Of a stretch of DNA of 64,000 nucleotides, positions 18,616-27,476 are shown piece after piece. Origin of the DNA: Lutibaculum baratangense AMV1 (GTDB taxonomy: Bacteria; Pseudomonadota; Alphaproteobacteria; Rhizobiales; Tepidamorphaceae); contig NZ_AWXZ01000039.1 in NCBI RefSeq assembly GCF_000496075.1, positions 496,001-560,000 on the forward strand. Reading direction: 5' to 3'. The notes below the pieces were generated by a model. It was not told the origin of the DNA and did not search any database. It saw nothing but the letters and a program-made list of their open reading frames with translations. The position numbers were made by a program, and so were the translations under genes. Each line of letters begins with the position of its first letter. Positions within the stretch are counted from its first letter, which is position 1.

Positions 18616-18628
18616 CCGCTTAACGATC

Positions 18629-18660
18629 AGAGAGAGACGCCGGGCCCGTCGGGCCCGGCG
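18629..18660 (+). promoter_or_regulatory. Purine-rich tract and perfect hairpin directly before lpxD
   Basis: CGCCGGGCCC (18638-18647) and GGGCCCGGCG (18651-18660) form a perfect 10-bp stem with a three-base loop that ends five bases before the lpxD ATG. The only Shine-Dalgarno-like sequence, AGAGAGAGA (18629-18637), lies upstream of the stem. If the stem folds, the two become separated by only about five unpaired bases. No T run follows, so this is not a standard terminator. Confidence 0.6.
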
Positions 18661-18665
18661 CGATC

Positions 18666-19733
18666 ATGGACCAGCTACAGTTCTTCGACGCGTGCGGCCC
18701 GTTCACAGTCGGCGAGATCGCGGGCTGGGTGGGAGCTGCGGTTCCCGCCGGTCGATCCGACCGGCTGATCAGCGGTCTTGCGCCGCTGGCGAGCGCGGCG
18801 CCCGATCAACTCGCATTCCTCGACAACCGGAAGTTCCTGCGCGAGCTGGCGCATTGCAGGGCCGGCGCTTGCCTCGTCGCGGAACGGGATCATGCCAGCG
18901 TTCCGCAGGGCACTGTCGCACTCGTCGTCGCCAAACCCGCGCGCGCCTTCGGCGAACTCCTCAGTCGCTTCTATCCTCAGTCCGCACGGCCGCTGCCGGT
19001 TTGGGGTGGCTCCGGCGGCACGGTGCACCCCGGGGCCCGGCTGGAGCCCGGGGCGATCGTGGAGCCGGGCGCGGTTGTCGGGGAGGGGGCCGAGATCGGC
19101 CGGGGGACCTGTGTGCTGAGCGGCACGGTCGTCGGTCCCCGGGTGCGCATCGGTCGCGATTGCCGTATCGGCCCGCAGGCGACTGTCCTTCATGCGGCCA
19201 TCGGCGACCGTGTGATCATCCACCCGGGCGTGCGCATCGGCCAGGACGGGTTCGGCTACGAGATGTCTCCGGAGGGCCATCGGAAGGTCCCTCAGATCGG
19301 CCGCGTGGTCATTCAGGACGACGTCGAGATCGGAGCCAATACGACGGTCGACCGCGGCGCGCTGGGCGACACGGTGATCGGCGAGGGCACCAAGATCGAC
19401 AATCAGGTGCAGATTGGCCATAACGTCCGGATCGGACGTCACTGCGTCATCGTCTCGCAAGTCGGTCTCTCCGGAAGCTCCACGCTCGGGGACTTCGTCG
19501 TGATCGGTGGTCAGGCCGGCGTGGTTCCCCATGTCACCATCGGCGACGGCGCGCAGATCGCCGGCCAGAGCGCGGTGCGCGACGACCTGGCTCCCGGTGG
19601 CCGCTACGGCGGCGCGCCGGCGAGGCCGGCGCGGGAGTGGATGAAGGAAATGACCGTTCTGAAGAAGATCGCTCAGGAGCGGCTGTCCGGGCAGGGGCGG
19701 CCTGCGGGTGGGGAGGACGAAGGTAATGGCTGA
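18666..19733 (+). CDS. lpxD: UDP-3-O-(3-hydroxyacyl)glucosamine N-acyltransferase
   Basis: Third step of lipid A synthesis: adds the second 3-hydroxyacyl chain from acyl-ACP. The 355-residue protein has an N-terminal uridine-binding domain ([17 protein letters not shown]) and a left-handed beta-helix of hexapeptide repeats from about 115, with the catalytic histidine region [13 protein letters not shown]. Its last eight bases overlap fabZ. It starts just after a strong hairpin. Confidence 0.97.
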   Translation: MDQLQFFDACGPFTVGEIAGWVGAAVPAGRSDRLISGLAPLASAAPDQLAFLDNRKFLRELAHCRAGACLVAERDHASVPQGTVALVVAKPARAFGELLSRFYPQSARPLPVWGGSGGTVHPGARLEPGAIVEPGAVVGEGAEIGRGTCVLSGTVVGPRVRIGRDCRIGPQATVLHAAIGDRVIIHPGVRIGQDGFGYEMSPEGHRKVPQIGRVVIQDDVEIGANTTVDRGALGDTVIGEGTKIDNQVQIGHNVRIGRHCVIVSQVGLSGSSTLGDFVVIGGQAGVVPHVTIGDGAQIAGQSAVRDDLAPGGRYGGAPARPAREWMKEMTVLKKIAQERLSGQGRPAGGEDEGNG

Positions 19734-20184
19734 CGAGACCGCGACGCTGGAGGCCCATGACATCCAGCGGATCCTGAAGCTCCTGCCCCACCGTTACCCG
19801 TTCCTGATGGTCGATCGCATCATCGAGCGCCAGGGCGACGAAAGCGGCATCGGCATCAAGAACGTCACTTTCAACGAGCCGCACTTCCAGGGACATTTTC
19901 CCGACAATCCGATCATGCCGGGTGTGCTTCTCGTCGAGGGCATGGCCCAGACGGCAGGCGCGATGTGCATCGCGGCTGGTGAGAGCGAGGAGCCGAAGGT
20001 GGTCTACTTCATGACCATCGACCGCTGCCGCTTTCGCCGTCCCGTCGTGCCCGGCGACGTGGTGCACTACCACCTGAAGAAGGTCCGCAGGCGGAGCCAG
20101 GTCTGGAAGTTCGAGGCCGTCGCCAAGGTGGGGGAGACCGTCGTGGCGGAAGCCGTGATCAGCGCCATGATGACCGAGCGTTGA
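19726..20184 (+). CDS. fabZ: 3-hydroxyacyl-[ACP] dehydratase FabZ
   Basis: Dehydrates 3-hydroxyacyl-ACP in fatty acid elongation and competes with LpxA/LpxD for the same precursor. The hot-dog protein has 152 residues, with [14 protein letters not shown] at the N-terminus and the catalytic segment [23 protein letters not shown] 19726 has GAAGG directly upstream and overlaps lpxD by eight bases. Confidence 0.97.
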   Translation: MADETATLEAHDIQRILKLLPHRYPFLMVDRIIERQGDESGIGIKNVTFNEPHFQGHFPDNPIMPGVLLVEGMAQTAGAMCIAAGESEEPKVVYFMTIDRCRFRRPVVPGDVVHYHLKKVRRRSQVWKFEAVAKVGETVVAEAVISAMMTER

Positions 20185-20186
20185 GC

Positions 20187-20996
20187 ATGACTACGGAGAT
20201 TTCGATCCATCCAACGGCGATCGTCGCGTCCGGTGCGGTCCTCGGTGAGGGCGTGAAGATCGGGCCATACTGCGTAGTGGGCGAGAACGTCGTGCTCGGC
20301 GACGAGGTCGATCTCGTCGCGCACGTGACGCTCGATGGTCACACCTCGATCGGCGCGCGCACAAAGGTGTTCCCCTTCGCCTCGCTCGGCCATCCGCCGC
20401 AGCATCTGCGATACGCGGGCGAGACGAGCCGGCTGATCATCGGCGACGACTGCACGATACGTGAACAGGTCACGATGAACCCGGGCACCGCGGGCGGCGG
20501 CATGGAGACGCGCGTCGGCGACAACTGCTTCTTCATGGTCGGTTCGCACGTGGCGCACGACTGCCATGTCGGCAACAACGTGATATTCACGAACTGCGCG
20601 ACGATCGGCGGGCACTGCCAGGTCGGTGACAGGGCCATACTCGGTGGGTTGGCCGCCGTGCATCAATGGTGCCGCATCGGCGAGAGTGCGTTCGTGGGCG
20701 GAATGAGCGCCGTGCAGGCGGACGTCATTCCCTACGGCTCCGTCCTCGGGAACCGCGCCTATCTCGGTGGGCTCAACATCGTCGGTCTCAAGCGGCAGGG
20801 CTTCGCCCGAGAGGAAATCCACCGTCTGCGCCAGGCCTACCGCCTGCTCTTCTCCAACGAGGGCACGCTGATGGAGCGTGTCGAGGACGTGGGCGAGCTC
20901 TTCCCGAACGACAAGCTGGTGCAGAAGGTGGTCACGTTCATTCGCGACGGCTCCGACCGCTCGATGGTGGTGCCGGCGAGCGCGCGGGCCGCCTGA
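20187..20996 (+). CDS. lpxA: UDP-N-acetylglucosamine O-acyltransferase
   Basis: First acylation of lipid A synthesis. 269 residues form hexapeptide-repeat coils with the catalytic histidine in GSHVAHDC, then a C-terminal helical domain (LRQAYRLLF). ATG 20187 is two bases after the fabZ stop; a TTG two codons earlier in the same frame overlaps that stop and is less likely. Confidence 0.97.
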   Translation: MTTEISIHPTAIVASGAVLGEGVKIGPYCVVGENVVLGDEVDLVAHVTLDGHTSIGARTKVFPFASLGHPPQHLRYAGETSRLIIGDDCTIREQVTMNPGTAGGGMETRVGDNCFFMVGSHVAHDCHVGNNVIFTNCATIGGHCQVGDRAILGGLAAVHQWCRIGESAFVGGMSAVQADVIPYGSVLGNRAYLGGLNIVGLKRQGFAREEIHRLRQAYRLLFSNEGTLMERVEDVGELFPNDKLVQKVVTFIRDGSDRSMVVPASARAA

Positions 20997-20997
20997 C

Positions 20998-21885
20998 ATG
21001 GCGGCCGGGACCGCCCCGCTCGAGGGCCGGCCGGCTCCTATCGGGATTATCGCGGGGGGCGGAAATCTGCCGCTTGCCGTGGCGCGGGCGGCGCGCGGCG
21101 CTGGCCACGACGTCTTCGTCCTCCTCGTCGACGGCGTGAGCGACGCCGATTATTCGGACTTCGAGACGGGCCGCACAGCCCTCACGACGGTTGGGCGGGC
21201 CATCTCCGAGCTCCGGCGTGCCCGGTGCCGGGATCTGGTCGTCGTCGGCAACTTCACGAGACCAGACCACGCTCGGCTCGAGTGGGACTGGGGCACTCTG
21301 AAGATCATGCCGCGGCTCCTGCAGATCCGCTTCGGGGGCGACGACAGGGTGAACTCGATCGTTTCGAGCCTGTTCGAGGCGCAGGGGTTTCGCGTCTTGC
21401 CGCCGCTGGCCGTCGCCCCGGGCCTCGCCGCTCCGGCCGGCCTCGCCGCGGGGCGGAAGCCGTCGAAGGAGGAGGAGGAGGACATCGCCCTCGGCCTGTC
21501 GGTTCTGGCCTCCCTCGGCGCTTTCGACGTAGGCCAGGCGCTGGTCGTGTCGCACAGGCGCGTGCTCGCCATCGAAGCGGCCGAGGGAACGGACGCGATG
21601 ATCGCCCGGTGCGGGGAGCTCCGGCGTAACGGCCGCTTCCGGGAGGCGGCGCCCTCGGGCGTGCTCGTCAAGGCCGCGAAGCCGGGTCAGGATCTGCGCA
21701 TGGACCTGCCGACGGTCGGCACACGCACTGTGGAGGCGGCCGTCGCGGCGGGGCTTGCGGGCCTCGCTCTTCACGCCGATCACGTCCTGATGCCAGACGG
21801 GCAGGAGATGCTCGACATGGCGACGCGTCAGGGCCTCTTCGTCGTCACCGTCGACATGCCTGCGTCCGCCGGGCCAGGCCGGTGA
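20998..21885 (+). CDS. lpxI: UDP-2,3-diacylglucosamine diphosphatase LpxI
   Basis: Hydrolyses UDP-diacylglucosamine to lipid X by a mechanism different from LpxH, and is the form used by alphaproteobacteria. The 295-residue DUF1009 protein shows IGIIAGGGNLPL at the N-terminus and the C-terminal VLVKAAKPGQDLRMDLPTVG segment with conserved lysine and aspartate. ATG lies one base after the lpxA stop, and the stop overlaps lpxB by four bases (GTGA). Confidence 0.95.
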   Translation: MAAGTAPLEGRPAPIGIIAGGGNLPLAVARAARGAGHDVFVLLVDGVSDADYSDFETGRTALTTVGRAISELRRARCRDLVVVGNFTRPDHARLEWDWGTLKIMPRLLQIRFGGDDRVNSIVSSLFEAQGFRVLPPLAVAPGLAAPAGLAAGRKPSKEEEEDIALGLSVLASLGAFDVGQALVVSHRRVLAIEAAEGTDAMIARCGELRRNGRFREAAPSGVLVKAAKPGQDLRMDLPTVGTRTVEAAVAAGLAGLALHADHVLMPDGQEMLDMATRQGLFVVTVDMPASAGPGR

Positions 21886-23069
21886 CCGGCTTGCGTATCG
21901 CGGTGATTGCCGGCGAGGAGTCGGGTGATCTCCTCGGCGCCGGCTTGATGGCGGCCCTGCGCCGGAGCGAGCCGGATGTCTCCTTCATCGGGGTCGGCGG
22001 CAGGCACATGGAAGCCGAGGGCCTTCGGAGCCTGTTTCCGCTCGACGAAATCGCGGTGATGGGGCCTGTCGCGATCGCCAGGGCGTTGCGGCCGCTTCTG
22101 AGGCGAATACGGCAGGCTGCCGGTGACGTGATCGCGGCGCGGCCGGACGCTCTCGTCATCATCGACAGCCCCGAATTCACGCACCGTGTGGCCAAGCGTA
22201 TCCGGAAGGCTCTTCCTGCGCTGCCCATCATCAACTACAGCCCGCCGACGGTCTGGGCCTGGAGGTCCGGGCGGGCGCGCGCGATGCGCTTCTATGTCGA
22301 CCGGGCGATGGCGCTGCTGCCGTTCGAGCCTGCCGCCTACTCGCGGCTCGGCGGCCCGCCTTGCGACTATGTCGGGCATCCCGTGGTGGAGGCCGCGAAG
22401 CGGCACCTGGCGGCGGATCTGCCAGCGGAGGCTACCGACGCCGATCCGCTCCTCGTCGTGCTGCCCGGGAGCCGCCGGTCGGAGATCTCCCGGTTGCTCG
22501 GTCCGTTCGCCGCGACCGTTGCTCGACTGGCCGCCGCTGGCCACCGGTTCCGCGTCGCAATGCCGGCCGTCGGGCATCTGGTGGAGGAACTGCATGCGGC
22601 GACGCGAGCCTGGCCGGTGCCGGTCGAGATCGTCGAGGGCGAGGAGCAGAAATGGCTCGCATTCCGCCGCGCTCGCGCAGCACTCGCTGCGTCCGGCACG
22701 GTGACTCTGCAACTGGCCATCGCCGATGTGCCGATGGTCGTCGGCTACAAGGTCGAACCGGCCGTCGCCTGGCTCGCTCCGGTCTTTCGGCGCCTGTTCC
22801 CGATGCGCAGCGTCGTCATGGCGAACCTGATCCTCGACGAGAACGTCGTGCCTGAGTTCATCGAGGAGCCGTGCACGCCAGAGAACCTCTCGAGCGCTCT
22901 GGCGCTCATCCTCGGCGAAGGCCGGGAGCGCCGGAAGCAGATCGAAGGCTTCTCGGAGATCCGCCGCCGGATGCAGATGGACGGCGCCACGCCGAGCGAG
23001 CGCGCGGCGGAGATCGTGCTGGAGACGGCGCGGCGCGCGTCCGCAGAACGGGGAGTGGGCGCCTCCTGA
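21882..23069 (+). CDS. lpxB: Lipid-A-disaccharide synthase
   Basis: Joins lipid X and UDP-diacylglucosamine to the beta-1,6 disaccharide; GT19 glycosyltransferase on the inner membrane. 395 residues, with AGEESGDLLGAGLM at the N-terminus (family form GExSGD), YSPPTVWAW and VVLPGSRRSEI. GTG start overlaps the lpxI stop, so translation is coupled. Last gene of the long plus-strand block; the operon ends at the hairpin at 23077-23098. Confidence 0.97.
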   Translation: MTGLRIAVIAGEESGDLLGAGLMAALRRSEPDVSFIGVGGRHMEAEGLRSLFPLDEIAVMGPVAIARALRPLLRRIRQAAGDVIAARPDALVIIDSPEFTHRVAKRIRKALPALPIINYSPPTVWAWRSGRARAMRFYVDRAMALLPFEPAAYSRLGGPPCDYVGHPVVEAAKRHLAADLPAEATDADPLLVVLPGSRRSEISRLLGPFAATVARLAAAGHRFRVAMPAVGHLVEELHAATRAWPVPVEIVEGEEQKWLAFRRARAALAASGTVTLQLAIADVPMVVGYKVEPAVAWLAPVFRRLFPMRSVVMANLILDENVVPEFIEEPCTPENLSSALALILGEGRERRKQIEGFSEIRRRMQMDGATPSERAAEIVLETARRASAERGVGAS

Positions 23070-23076
23070 ACGAAGA

Positions 23077-23098
23077 AGGCCGCCCGGGTGGGCGGCCT
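23077..23098. terminator. Bidirectional terminator between convergent lpxB and gltA
   Basis: A perfect 9-bp stem, AGGCCGCCC with GGGCGGCCT and loop GGGT, lies 8 bases after the lpxB stop and 27 bases beyond the gltA stop. Read on the minus strand the stem is followed by TTCTTCGTTC, a loose U-rich tail, so it fits gltA best. On the plus strand no T run follows. Confidence 0.65.
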
Positions 23099-23124
23099 CC
23101 CGAGGTCGGTGCCGGCGCCTGATC

Positions 23125-24417
23125 TCACTTCCGCAGGGACACCGGAACGTAGTCGCGCTGCGTCGCGCCAGTATAGAGCTGGCGCGGGCGGCCGATCTTC
23201 TGCTTCGGATCCTCGATCATCTCCTTCCACTGTGCAATCCAGCCCACGGTGCGGGCGACGGAGAAGAGCACGGTGAACATGGTGGTGGGGAAGCCCAGCG
23301 CCTTGAGGGTGATGCCGGAGTAGAAGTCGATGTTGGGGTAGAGCTTCTTCTCGATGAAGTACTCGTCCTCGAGAGCAATCCGCTCGAGCTCCATCGCGAC
23401 GTCCAGCAGCGGGTCGTCCTTGATACCCACCTCCGCAAGAACCTCGTGGCAGGTCTTCTGCATGATCTTGGCGCGCGGGTCGTAGTTCTTGTAGACCCGG
23501 TGACCGAAGCCCATCAGGCGGAACGGATCGTCTTTGTCCTTCGCCCGCTTTACATATTCAGGTATGCGGTCGACGGAGCCGATCTCCTGCAGCATCGAGA
23601 GGGCCGCCTCGTTGGCCCCGCCATGTGCCGGACCCCACAGGCAGGCGATGCCGGCGGCGATGCAGGCGAAGGGATTCGCGCCCGACGACCCGGCGAGACG
23701 GACGGTCGAGGTCGAAGCATTCTGCTCGTGGTCGGCGTGAAGAATGAAGATGCGGTCCATCGCGCGCGACAGGACCGGGTTCACCTTGTACTCCGCGCAC
23801 GGCACCGAGAAGCACATGTGCAGGAAGTTCGCGGAGTAGTCGAGGTCGTTGCGCGGATAAACGAAGGGCTGGCCGATGTGATACTTGTAGGCCATCGCCG
23901 CTATGGTCGGCATCTTCGCGATCATCCTGACGCTCGCGACCATCCTCTGGTAGGGGTCGGAGATGTCGGTGGAGTCGTGATAGAAGGCCGAGAGCGCGCC
24001 GACCACGCCGACCATGACCGCCATCGGGTGCGCGTCCCGGCGGAAGCCCGTGAAGAAGCGGGCCATCTGTTCATGAATCATCGTGTGGTAGGTCACCCGA
24101 TGATCGAAGTCGGCCTTCTGGGTCTGGGTCGGCAGCTCGCCGTAGAGCAGAAGGTAGCAGGTCTCGAGGAAATCGCCGTGCTCGGCCACCTGGTCGATCG
24201 GGTAGCCGCGGTAGAGGAGGGTGCCCTCGTCGCCGTCGATATAGGTGATCTTCGACTCGCAGCTCGCGGTCGAGGTGAAGCCGGGATCGTAGGTGAAAGC
24301 TCCCGTCTGGCCGTAGAGCTTCGAGATGTCGATCACATCCGGGCCGATCGTGCCGTTGTAGACCGGCATGTCGAAGGATTTGTCGCCGATGCTGAGCTTG
24401 GCGTTTTCGTCACTCAT
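23125..24417 (-). CDS. gltA: Citrate synthase (type II)
   Basis: Condenses oxaloacetate and acetyl-CoA in the TCA cycle. 430 residues, with the active-site histidines in [11 protein letters not shown] and [14 protein letters not shown] and the aspartate beyond, plus the N-terminal domain of the Gram-negative hexameric, NADH-sensitive type ([20 protein letters not shown]). The ATG has AGGAGA upstream; the frame extends further but without a ribosome site. Position after the lpx genes is standard for alphaproteobacteria. Confidence 0.97.
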   Translation of the reverse strand: MSDENAKLSIGDKSFDMPVYNGTIGPDVIDISKLYGQTGAFTYDPGFTSTASCESKITYIDGDEGTLLYRGYPIDQVAEHGDFLETCYLLLYGELPTQTQKADFDHRVTYHTMIHEQMARFFTGFRRDAHPMAVMVGVVGALSAFYHDSTDISDPYQRMVASVRMIAKMPTIAAMAYKYHIGQPFVYPRNDLDYSANFLHMCFSVPCAEYKVNPVLSRAMDRIFILHADHEQNASTSTVRLAGSSGANPFACIAAGIACLWGPAHGGANEAALSMLQEIGSVDRIPEYVKRAKDKDDPFRLMGFGHRVYKNYDPRAKIMQKTCHEVLAEVGIKDDPLLDVAMELERIALEDEYFIEKKLYPNIDFYSGITLKALGFPTTMFTVLFSVARTVGWIAQWKEMIEDPKQKIGRPRQLYTGATQRDYVPVSLRK

Positions 24418-24684
24418 GGGCAGATCGTCTCCTGTCAACGGTCGCTGAGGACCGGCGGTCCATCCAGCCCCGCCGGTCGTGAGGCGGACCGGTGTCAAAG
24501 CGTGCTGCTTCGCGGGCGCAGGAAGTTCAGCCTTCGGTACAGGATTTGGCAGGACGCCGCAAGCAAGGCGGAAAACGGGCATTTCCGTGGGCAAGGCCGC
24601 GGCTTGCGATGCCGCGACCCCATGTACGGCGGCGATCTGAGCTTGAGACTCCCGCGCTTGCGGCGGAAGCCGGCACAGCGGGCG

Positions 24685-25086
24685 TCAGTTGCCGGTCCAC
24701 CGCTCCCACCTGCGGTCCATCCGTCGATGAACGCGATACTGGACCCGCGCGTCCCTTCTCGCCTCCACCCACGGGGATACGGTCGGCACGCGGTGATACA
24801 CGGTGGCGATCGGCACCGAATAGCCCGGGGCCGCATAGTGGATGTAGCTGGCAGAGACCCATCCGCGATGCCCCGCCCAAACGACGTCGCACCATGCCGA
24901 GCCTGAGAGGCAACCTACGATTGTGACGGGCTGGCTGACCGGAATCGCGATCACGACGGGGTGCTGCGTGCCGGGACCGATCCGCATGTTCACGGTTCCC
25001 GTGGTGACGCCCGGATGCGCAAGTGCCGCCGAAGCCGCCATCAGCACGGCTGTGAAGACGACCGCGGATGCTGGTCTGAATTTCAT
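24685..25086 (-). CDS. Secreted SH3-domain (SH3b) protein
   Basis: A 133-residue protein with a signal peptide (cleavage probably after ALA, residue 23) and one bacterial SH3 domain at about 27-85 (VNMRIGPGTQHPVV, WCDVVWAGHRGWVSASYI). A basic, arginine-rich tail follows. Such domains bind peptidoglycan or metal-stressed envelope components; the exact role is unknown. AGGAGA stands at a good distance before the ATG. It lies downstream of the EF-hand gene on the same strand and may be cotranscribed with it. Confidence 0.75.
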   Translation of the reverse strand: MKFRPASAVVFTAVLMAASAALAHPGVTTGTVNMRIGPGTQHPVVIAIPVSQPVTIVGCLSGSAWCDVVWAGHRGWVSASYIHYAAPGYSVPIATVYHRVPTVSPWVEARRDARVQYRVHRRMDRRWERWTGN

Positions 25087-25193
25087 TTCGGTCTCCTGAT
25101 CGAGTGGCGAATGCCGGTGGTGGGGTCAAACCGAAGCTGCTCGACGAGATCTCCGGCGATCTCTCGCATGCCGTCGTTCGACGTGTGTGGGGG

Positions 25194-25625
25194 TTATCGG
25201 CGGCGCAGCGCGCGTAACTCGCGGAGTGACAGCGCGCCGTCGCCGTTCGCATCGGCGCGCCGGATGCGGTCGGGGATGAACAGGGAGAACTCCTCCCGCG
25301 AGATCCGGCCGTCCCCGTTTACGTCCATGCGCGCGGCCTGCGATGCCAGGTCATTGGCGGAGGCCGTCACGACGTGTCCACGGTCGCCGATCCGCTCGGC
25401 CGCCGCTCGTGCCTCTGCAGGGTCGAGAAAGCCGTCACCGTTCGCGTCGAGCCGGTCGAACAACGCAGCGCGCGCAGCTTGAATCTCGGTGAGCTGGATC
25501 ACCCGGTCGCCGTTGGTGTCGAGCCGGGCGAACATCTCGCGGGCGCTGGGGAGCTCGGACGCGTGAGCGCCGCCCGTGCCGAGCAGGACCACGAGAAGCG
25601 GGAGAAGTCTGGTCGTCATGCGCAT
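25194..25625 (-). CDS. Secreted EF-hand calcium-binding protein
   Basis: 143 residues with a signal peptide (cleavage near GAHA-S, residue 22) and four EF-hand loops at about 36-47, 60-71, 101-112 and 125-136 (DTNGD, DANGDG, DVNGDG, DANGDG), each with aspartates at positions 1 and 5 and, at position 12, glutamate. ATG 25625 is chosen because GGGAGG lies five bases before it; a GTG two codons earlier would overlap that site. It would act in the periplasm. Divergent from the ECF sigma operon, an arrangement that suggests joint control. Confidence 0.82.
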   Translation of the reverse strand: MRMTTRLLPLLVVLLGTGGAHASELPSAREMFARLDTNGDRVIQLTEIQAARAALFDRLDANGDGFLDPAEARAAAERIGDRGHVVTASANDLASQAARMDVNGDGRISREEFSLFIPDRIRRADANGDGALSLRELRALRRR

Positions 25626-26005
25626 CTGCACCTCCCAAGGGGCCGCAGCGGCCTCTCTTCACGCCTTCTACGCAGAAGAGCGCGACGTCCTACGCCATCG
25701 GTCCAGCGATCGCGCAAGGGGGAGGGAGGAGGCGGCCGGACGCAGCTTCGAAGGGACCGTAGGAGGATCCGATCCTCTGCGTATCATCGGTGTCGCAACC
25801 CCTCGCGGGGGCCCAAGAGACGAGAGGGCGAACTGCCTAAAGCCGTGCTTTCACCGTGCCGACGGCCATCACCCAGGGCGATGCGCGCCAACATCGTGCA
25901 GGTGCACGCAGGGCGGGGCTTGCCGTGTGCCGGCAAGCGAAGCCGCTGGCGGACGACGCTGAAACAGCTCGAGCTGTCTCCAGCCTCACGGGAGCTGGAG
26001 GTGGC
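25626..26005. promoter_or_regulatory. 380-bp divergent intergenic region upstream of ECF sigma gene
   Basis: The longest gene-free stretch in the window. It contains an inverted repeat GAGGAT-CCG-ATCCTC at 25763-25777, a short CCCC/GGGG hairpin at 25799-25810, and purine-rich tracts. No match to a GGAAC/CGTT-type general stress promoter was recognised. The promoters of both the EF-hand gene and the sigma operon must lie here, but I cannot place them. The sigma frame is open back to 25856, without a better start. Confidence 0.45.
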
Positions 26006-26626
26006 GTGAGCGGAGGAGGAGACGCGGAGGATGAGGAGCGGCGCTGGCGTGGCGAGGACGAGACGCTCCTCATCCGCATCGCCTCGGGTGAGCAGGCTGC
26101 TCTGGCGCGCCTCATCGACCGGCACGGCCGTGGCCTGCGCCTCTTCGCCGCCCGTTACCTTGGCAGTGCCGCGGACGCCGAAGACGTCGTGCAGGACGTC
26201 TTCGTGTCGGTCTGGAAGCACGCGACGCGTTTCGACCCGGCCAAGGCTCGTGCCTCGACGTGGCTCTACAGGATCACCGCGAATCGCTGCATCGACGCGC
26301 GCCGAAGACGGATGTTTCGGACATTTGTCGGCCTCGGCGACGTCCATGAGTTGCTCGCCGACGACAGCCCGGCGGCAGATGCGCGCGTCGGGGCGCGGCA
26401 GGAACTCGCCAACGTCCGGCTTGGCCTTTCGCGCCTGCCGGAGCGGCAGCGCATGGCGTTGCTGCTGCGCGCCGTCGCCGACCTGGACGTGCCGCATATC
26501 GCCGAAGTGATGGGCGCGAGCGTCGGCTCCGTCGAGCAGTTGCTGGTGCGCGGCAGGCGCGGCCTGCAAGCGCACATGGCGAAGATGCAAGACCTTACGA
26601 ATGATCACGAAGAGCCACTGACATGA
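26006..26626 (+). CDS. ECF-family RNA polymerase sigma factor
   Basis: A 206-residue sigma factor with region 2 at about 25-95 (RHGRGLRLFAARYLGSAADA, EDVVQDVFVSVWKH, STWLYRITANRCID) and region 4 at about 130-190 (LPERQRMALLLRAV, HIAEVMGASVGSVEQLL), no sigma-3 domain. GTG 26006 follows GGGAGCTGGAGG; an upstream ATG in frame lacks a site. The last four bases overlap the next gene (ATGA), which encodes a membrane protein that is probably its anti-sigma factor. It most likely directs transcription of its own operon and of an envelope-stress regulon. Confidence 0.9.
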   Translation: MSGGGDAEDEERRWRGEDETLLIRIASGEQAALARLIDRHGRGLRLFAARYLGSAADAEDVVQDVFVSVWKHATRFDPAKARASTWLYRITANRCIDARRRRMFRTFVGLGDVHELLADDSPAADARVGARQELANVRLGLSRLPERQRMALLLRAVADLDVPHIAEVMGASVGSVEQLLVRGRRGLQAHMAKMQDLTNDHEEPLT

Positions 26627-27087
26627 ACAAGGAAGAGCTTGAAGGTCTGAAGCGCCGTTTCGGCCCCGATGCCTCGGTCTGGCCCGCGCCCTACCGGCAG
26701 GAAGCACGTTCGCTTCACGCCACTGCGCCGGAGGGTTCGTCGGCCCCCGCCGCCGAGCTGGACCGGCTCATCCTCGAAGCCGCGGGCATGGAAACGGACG
26801 AGCGTGCCCTCGCGCGGAAAGTCCAAGAGCGAATCGAGGTGGAACGGGAGCCCTTCCTCCGTTTCGGGCCGCTCATGTCGCCGTGGCGAACACCCGCAAT
26901 CACGTCATGCGTCGCCCTCATCCTCGTTGCGACTGCGTTCGCCGGCTATTCGGCTGCGGGCCGGGATCACGGGCACCTGGACGAGGCGTTGCTGGCCCTT
27001 GCGGCCGGAGACCCGGCCGCAAGCGGCATCGACGCGCCTTCCGTGCCGCTTCTTCCAGAGACCCTTGGCGATGGAGACATCCTGTGA
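26623..27087 (+). CDS. Single-pass membrane protein, putative anti-sigma factor
   Basis: A 154-residue protein. The cytoplasmic part (1-90) carries a GPDASVWP segment at 14-21, like the 'YGxDxxxWP' stretch seen in small proteins next to ECF sigma genes of alphaproteobacteria. One membrane helix lies at about 91-110 and a 44-residue periplasmic tail with two histidines (116, 118) follows. It overlaps the sigma gene by four bases and the sensor gene by four bases (GTGA). By analogy with CnrY, the membrane anti-sigma of the CnrYXH system, it would hold the sigma factor at the membrane. There is no classical zinc-binding anti-sigma motif (HxxxCxxC). Confidence 0.65.
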   Translation: MNKEELEGLKRRFGPDASVWPAPYRQEARSLHATAPEGSSAPAAELDRLILEAAGMETDERALARKVQERIEVEREPFLRFGPLMSPWRTPAITSCVALILVATAFAGYSAAGRDHGHLDEALLALAAGDPAASGIDAPSVPLLPETLGDGDIL

Positions 27088-27476
27088 GCCGGCGTTCAGG
27101 GCCACGCCTCGCGCTCGCCGTGGCGCTCGGCGCATCCTTGCTGGCGAACGCCTTCCTCCTCGGCTTTGCGGTCAGGAACACGGGCCAAGGGCCCTTTGCC
27201 GGCTTCCAGGCCGAGAGCATCGGGCGGAGCTATCCGGACCAGGTTCGTGCCGAGTTCCGGAACCTGCTGAGGGAGAACCGGCCGCGCGCTCTCGCCGCCT
27301 TGCGCGAATTGCGGGAGGCGCGCCGAAACCTCGCCGCCGCAGCGAACGCCGCGACATTCGACGAAGCGGAAGTCGAGCGTATCATGCAAGACGTGCGCAC
27401 GGCGACGGAGGCGCTCCAGCGTCTCATGCAGGAATTCCTGCTCGAAGCTCTCAGACGGACGCACGGCGCGAGTTGA
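27084..27476 (+). CDS. Spy/CnrX-like periplasmic sensor, membrane anchored
   Basis: 130 residues: one N-terminal membrane helix at 9-29, then a charged all-helical periplasmic domain (LRENRPRALAALRELREARR) typical of the heavy-metal resistance/Spy-CpxP superfamily. It completes a sigma, membrane protein and periplasmic sensor trio like cnrYXH. Unlike CnrX it has no cysteine and only one histidine, at position 127 near the end, so the usual Ni/Co site is missing. Envelope or protein-folding stress is therefore a better guess than metal. GTG start overlaps the preceding stop. Confidence 0.75.
   Translation: MSRRSGPRLALAVALGASLLANAFLLGFAVRNTGQGPFAGFQAESIGRSYPDQVRAEFRNLLRENRPRALAALRELREARRNLAAAANAATFDEAEVERIMQDVRTATEALQRLMQEFLLEALRRTHGAS

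Noticed and set aside
25856-26005. 50-residue N-terminal extension of the sigma factor from ATG 25856
   Set aside because: No ribosome site, low-complexity Arg/Ala sequence, and sigma region 2 begins only after GTG 26006, which has a good site.
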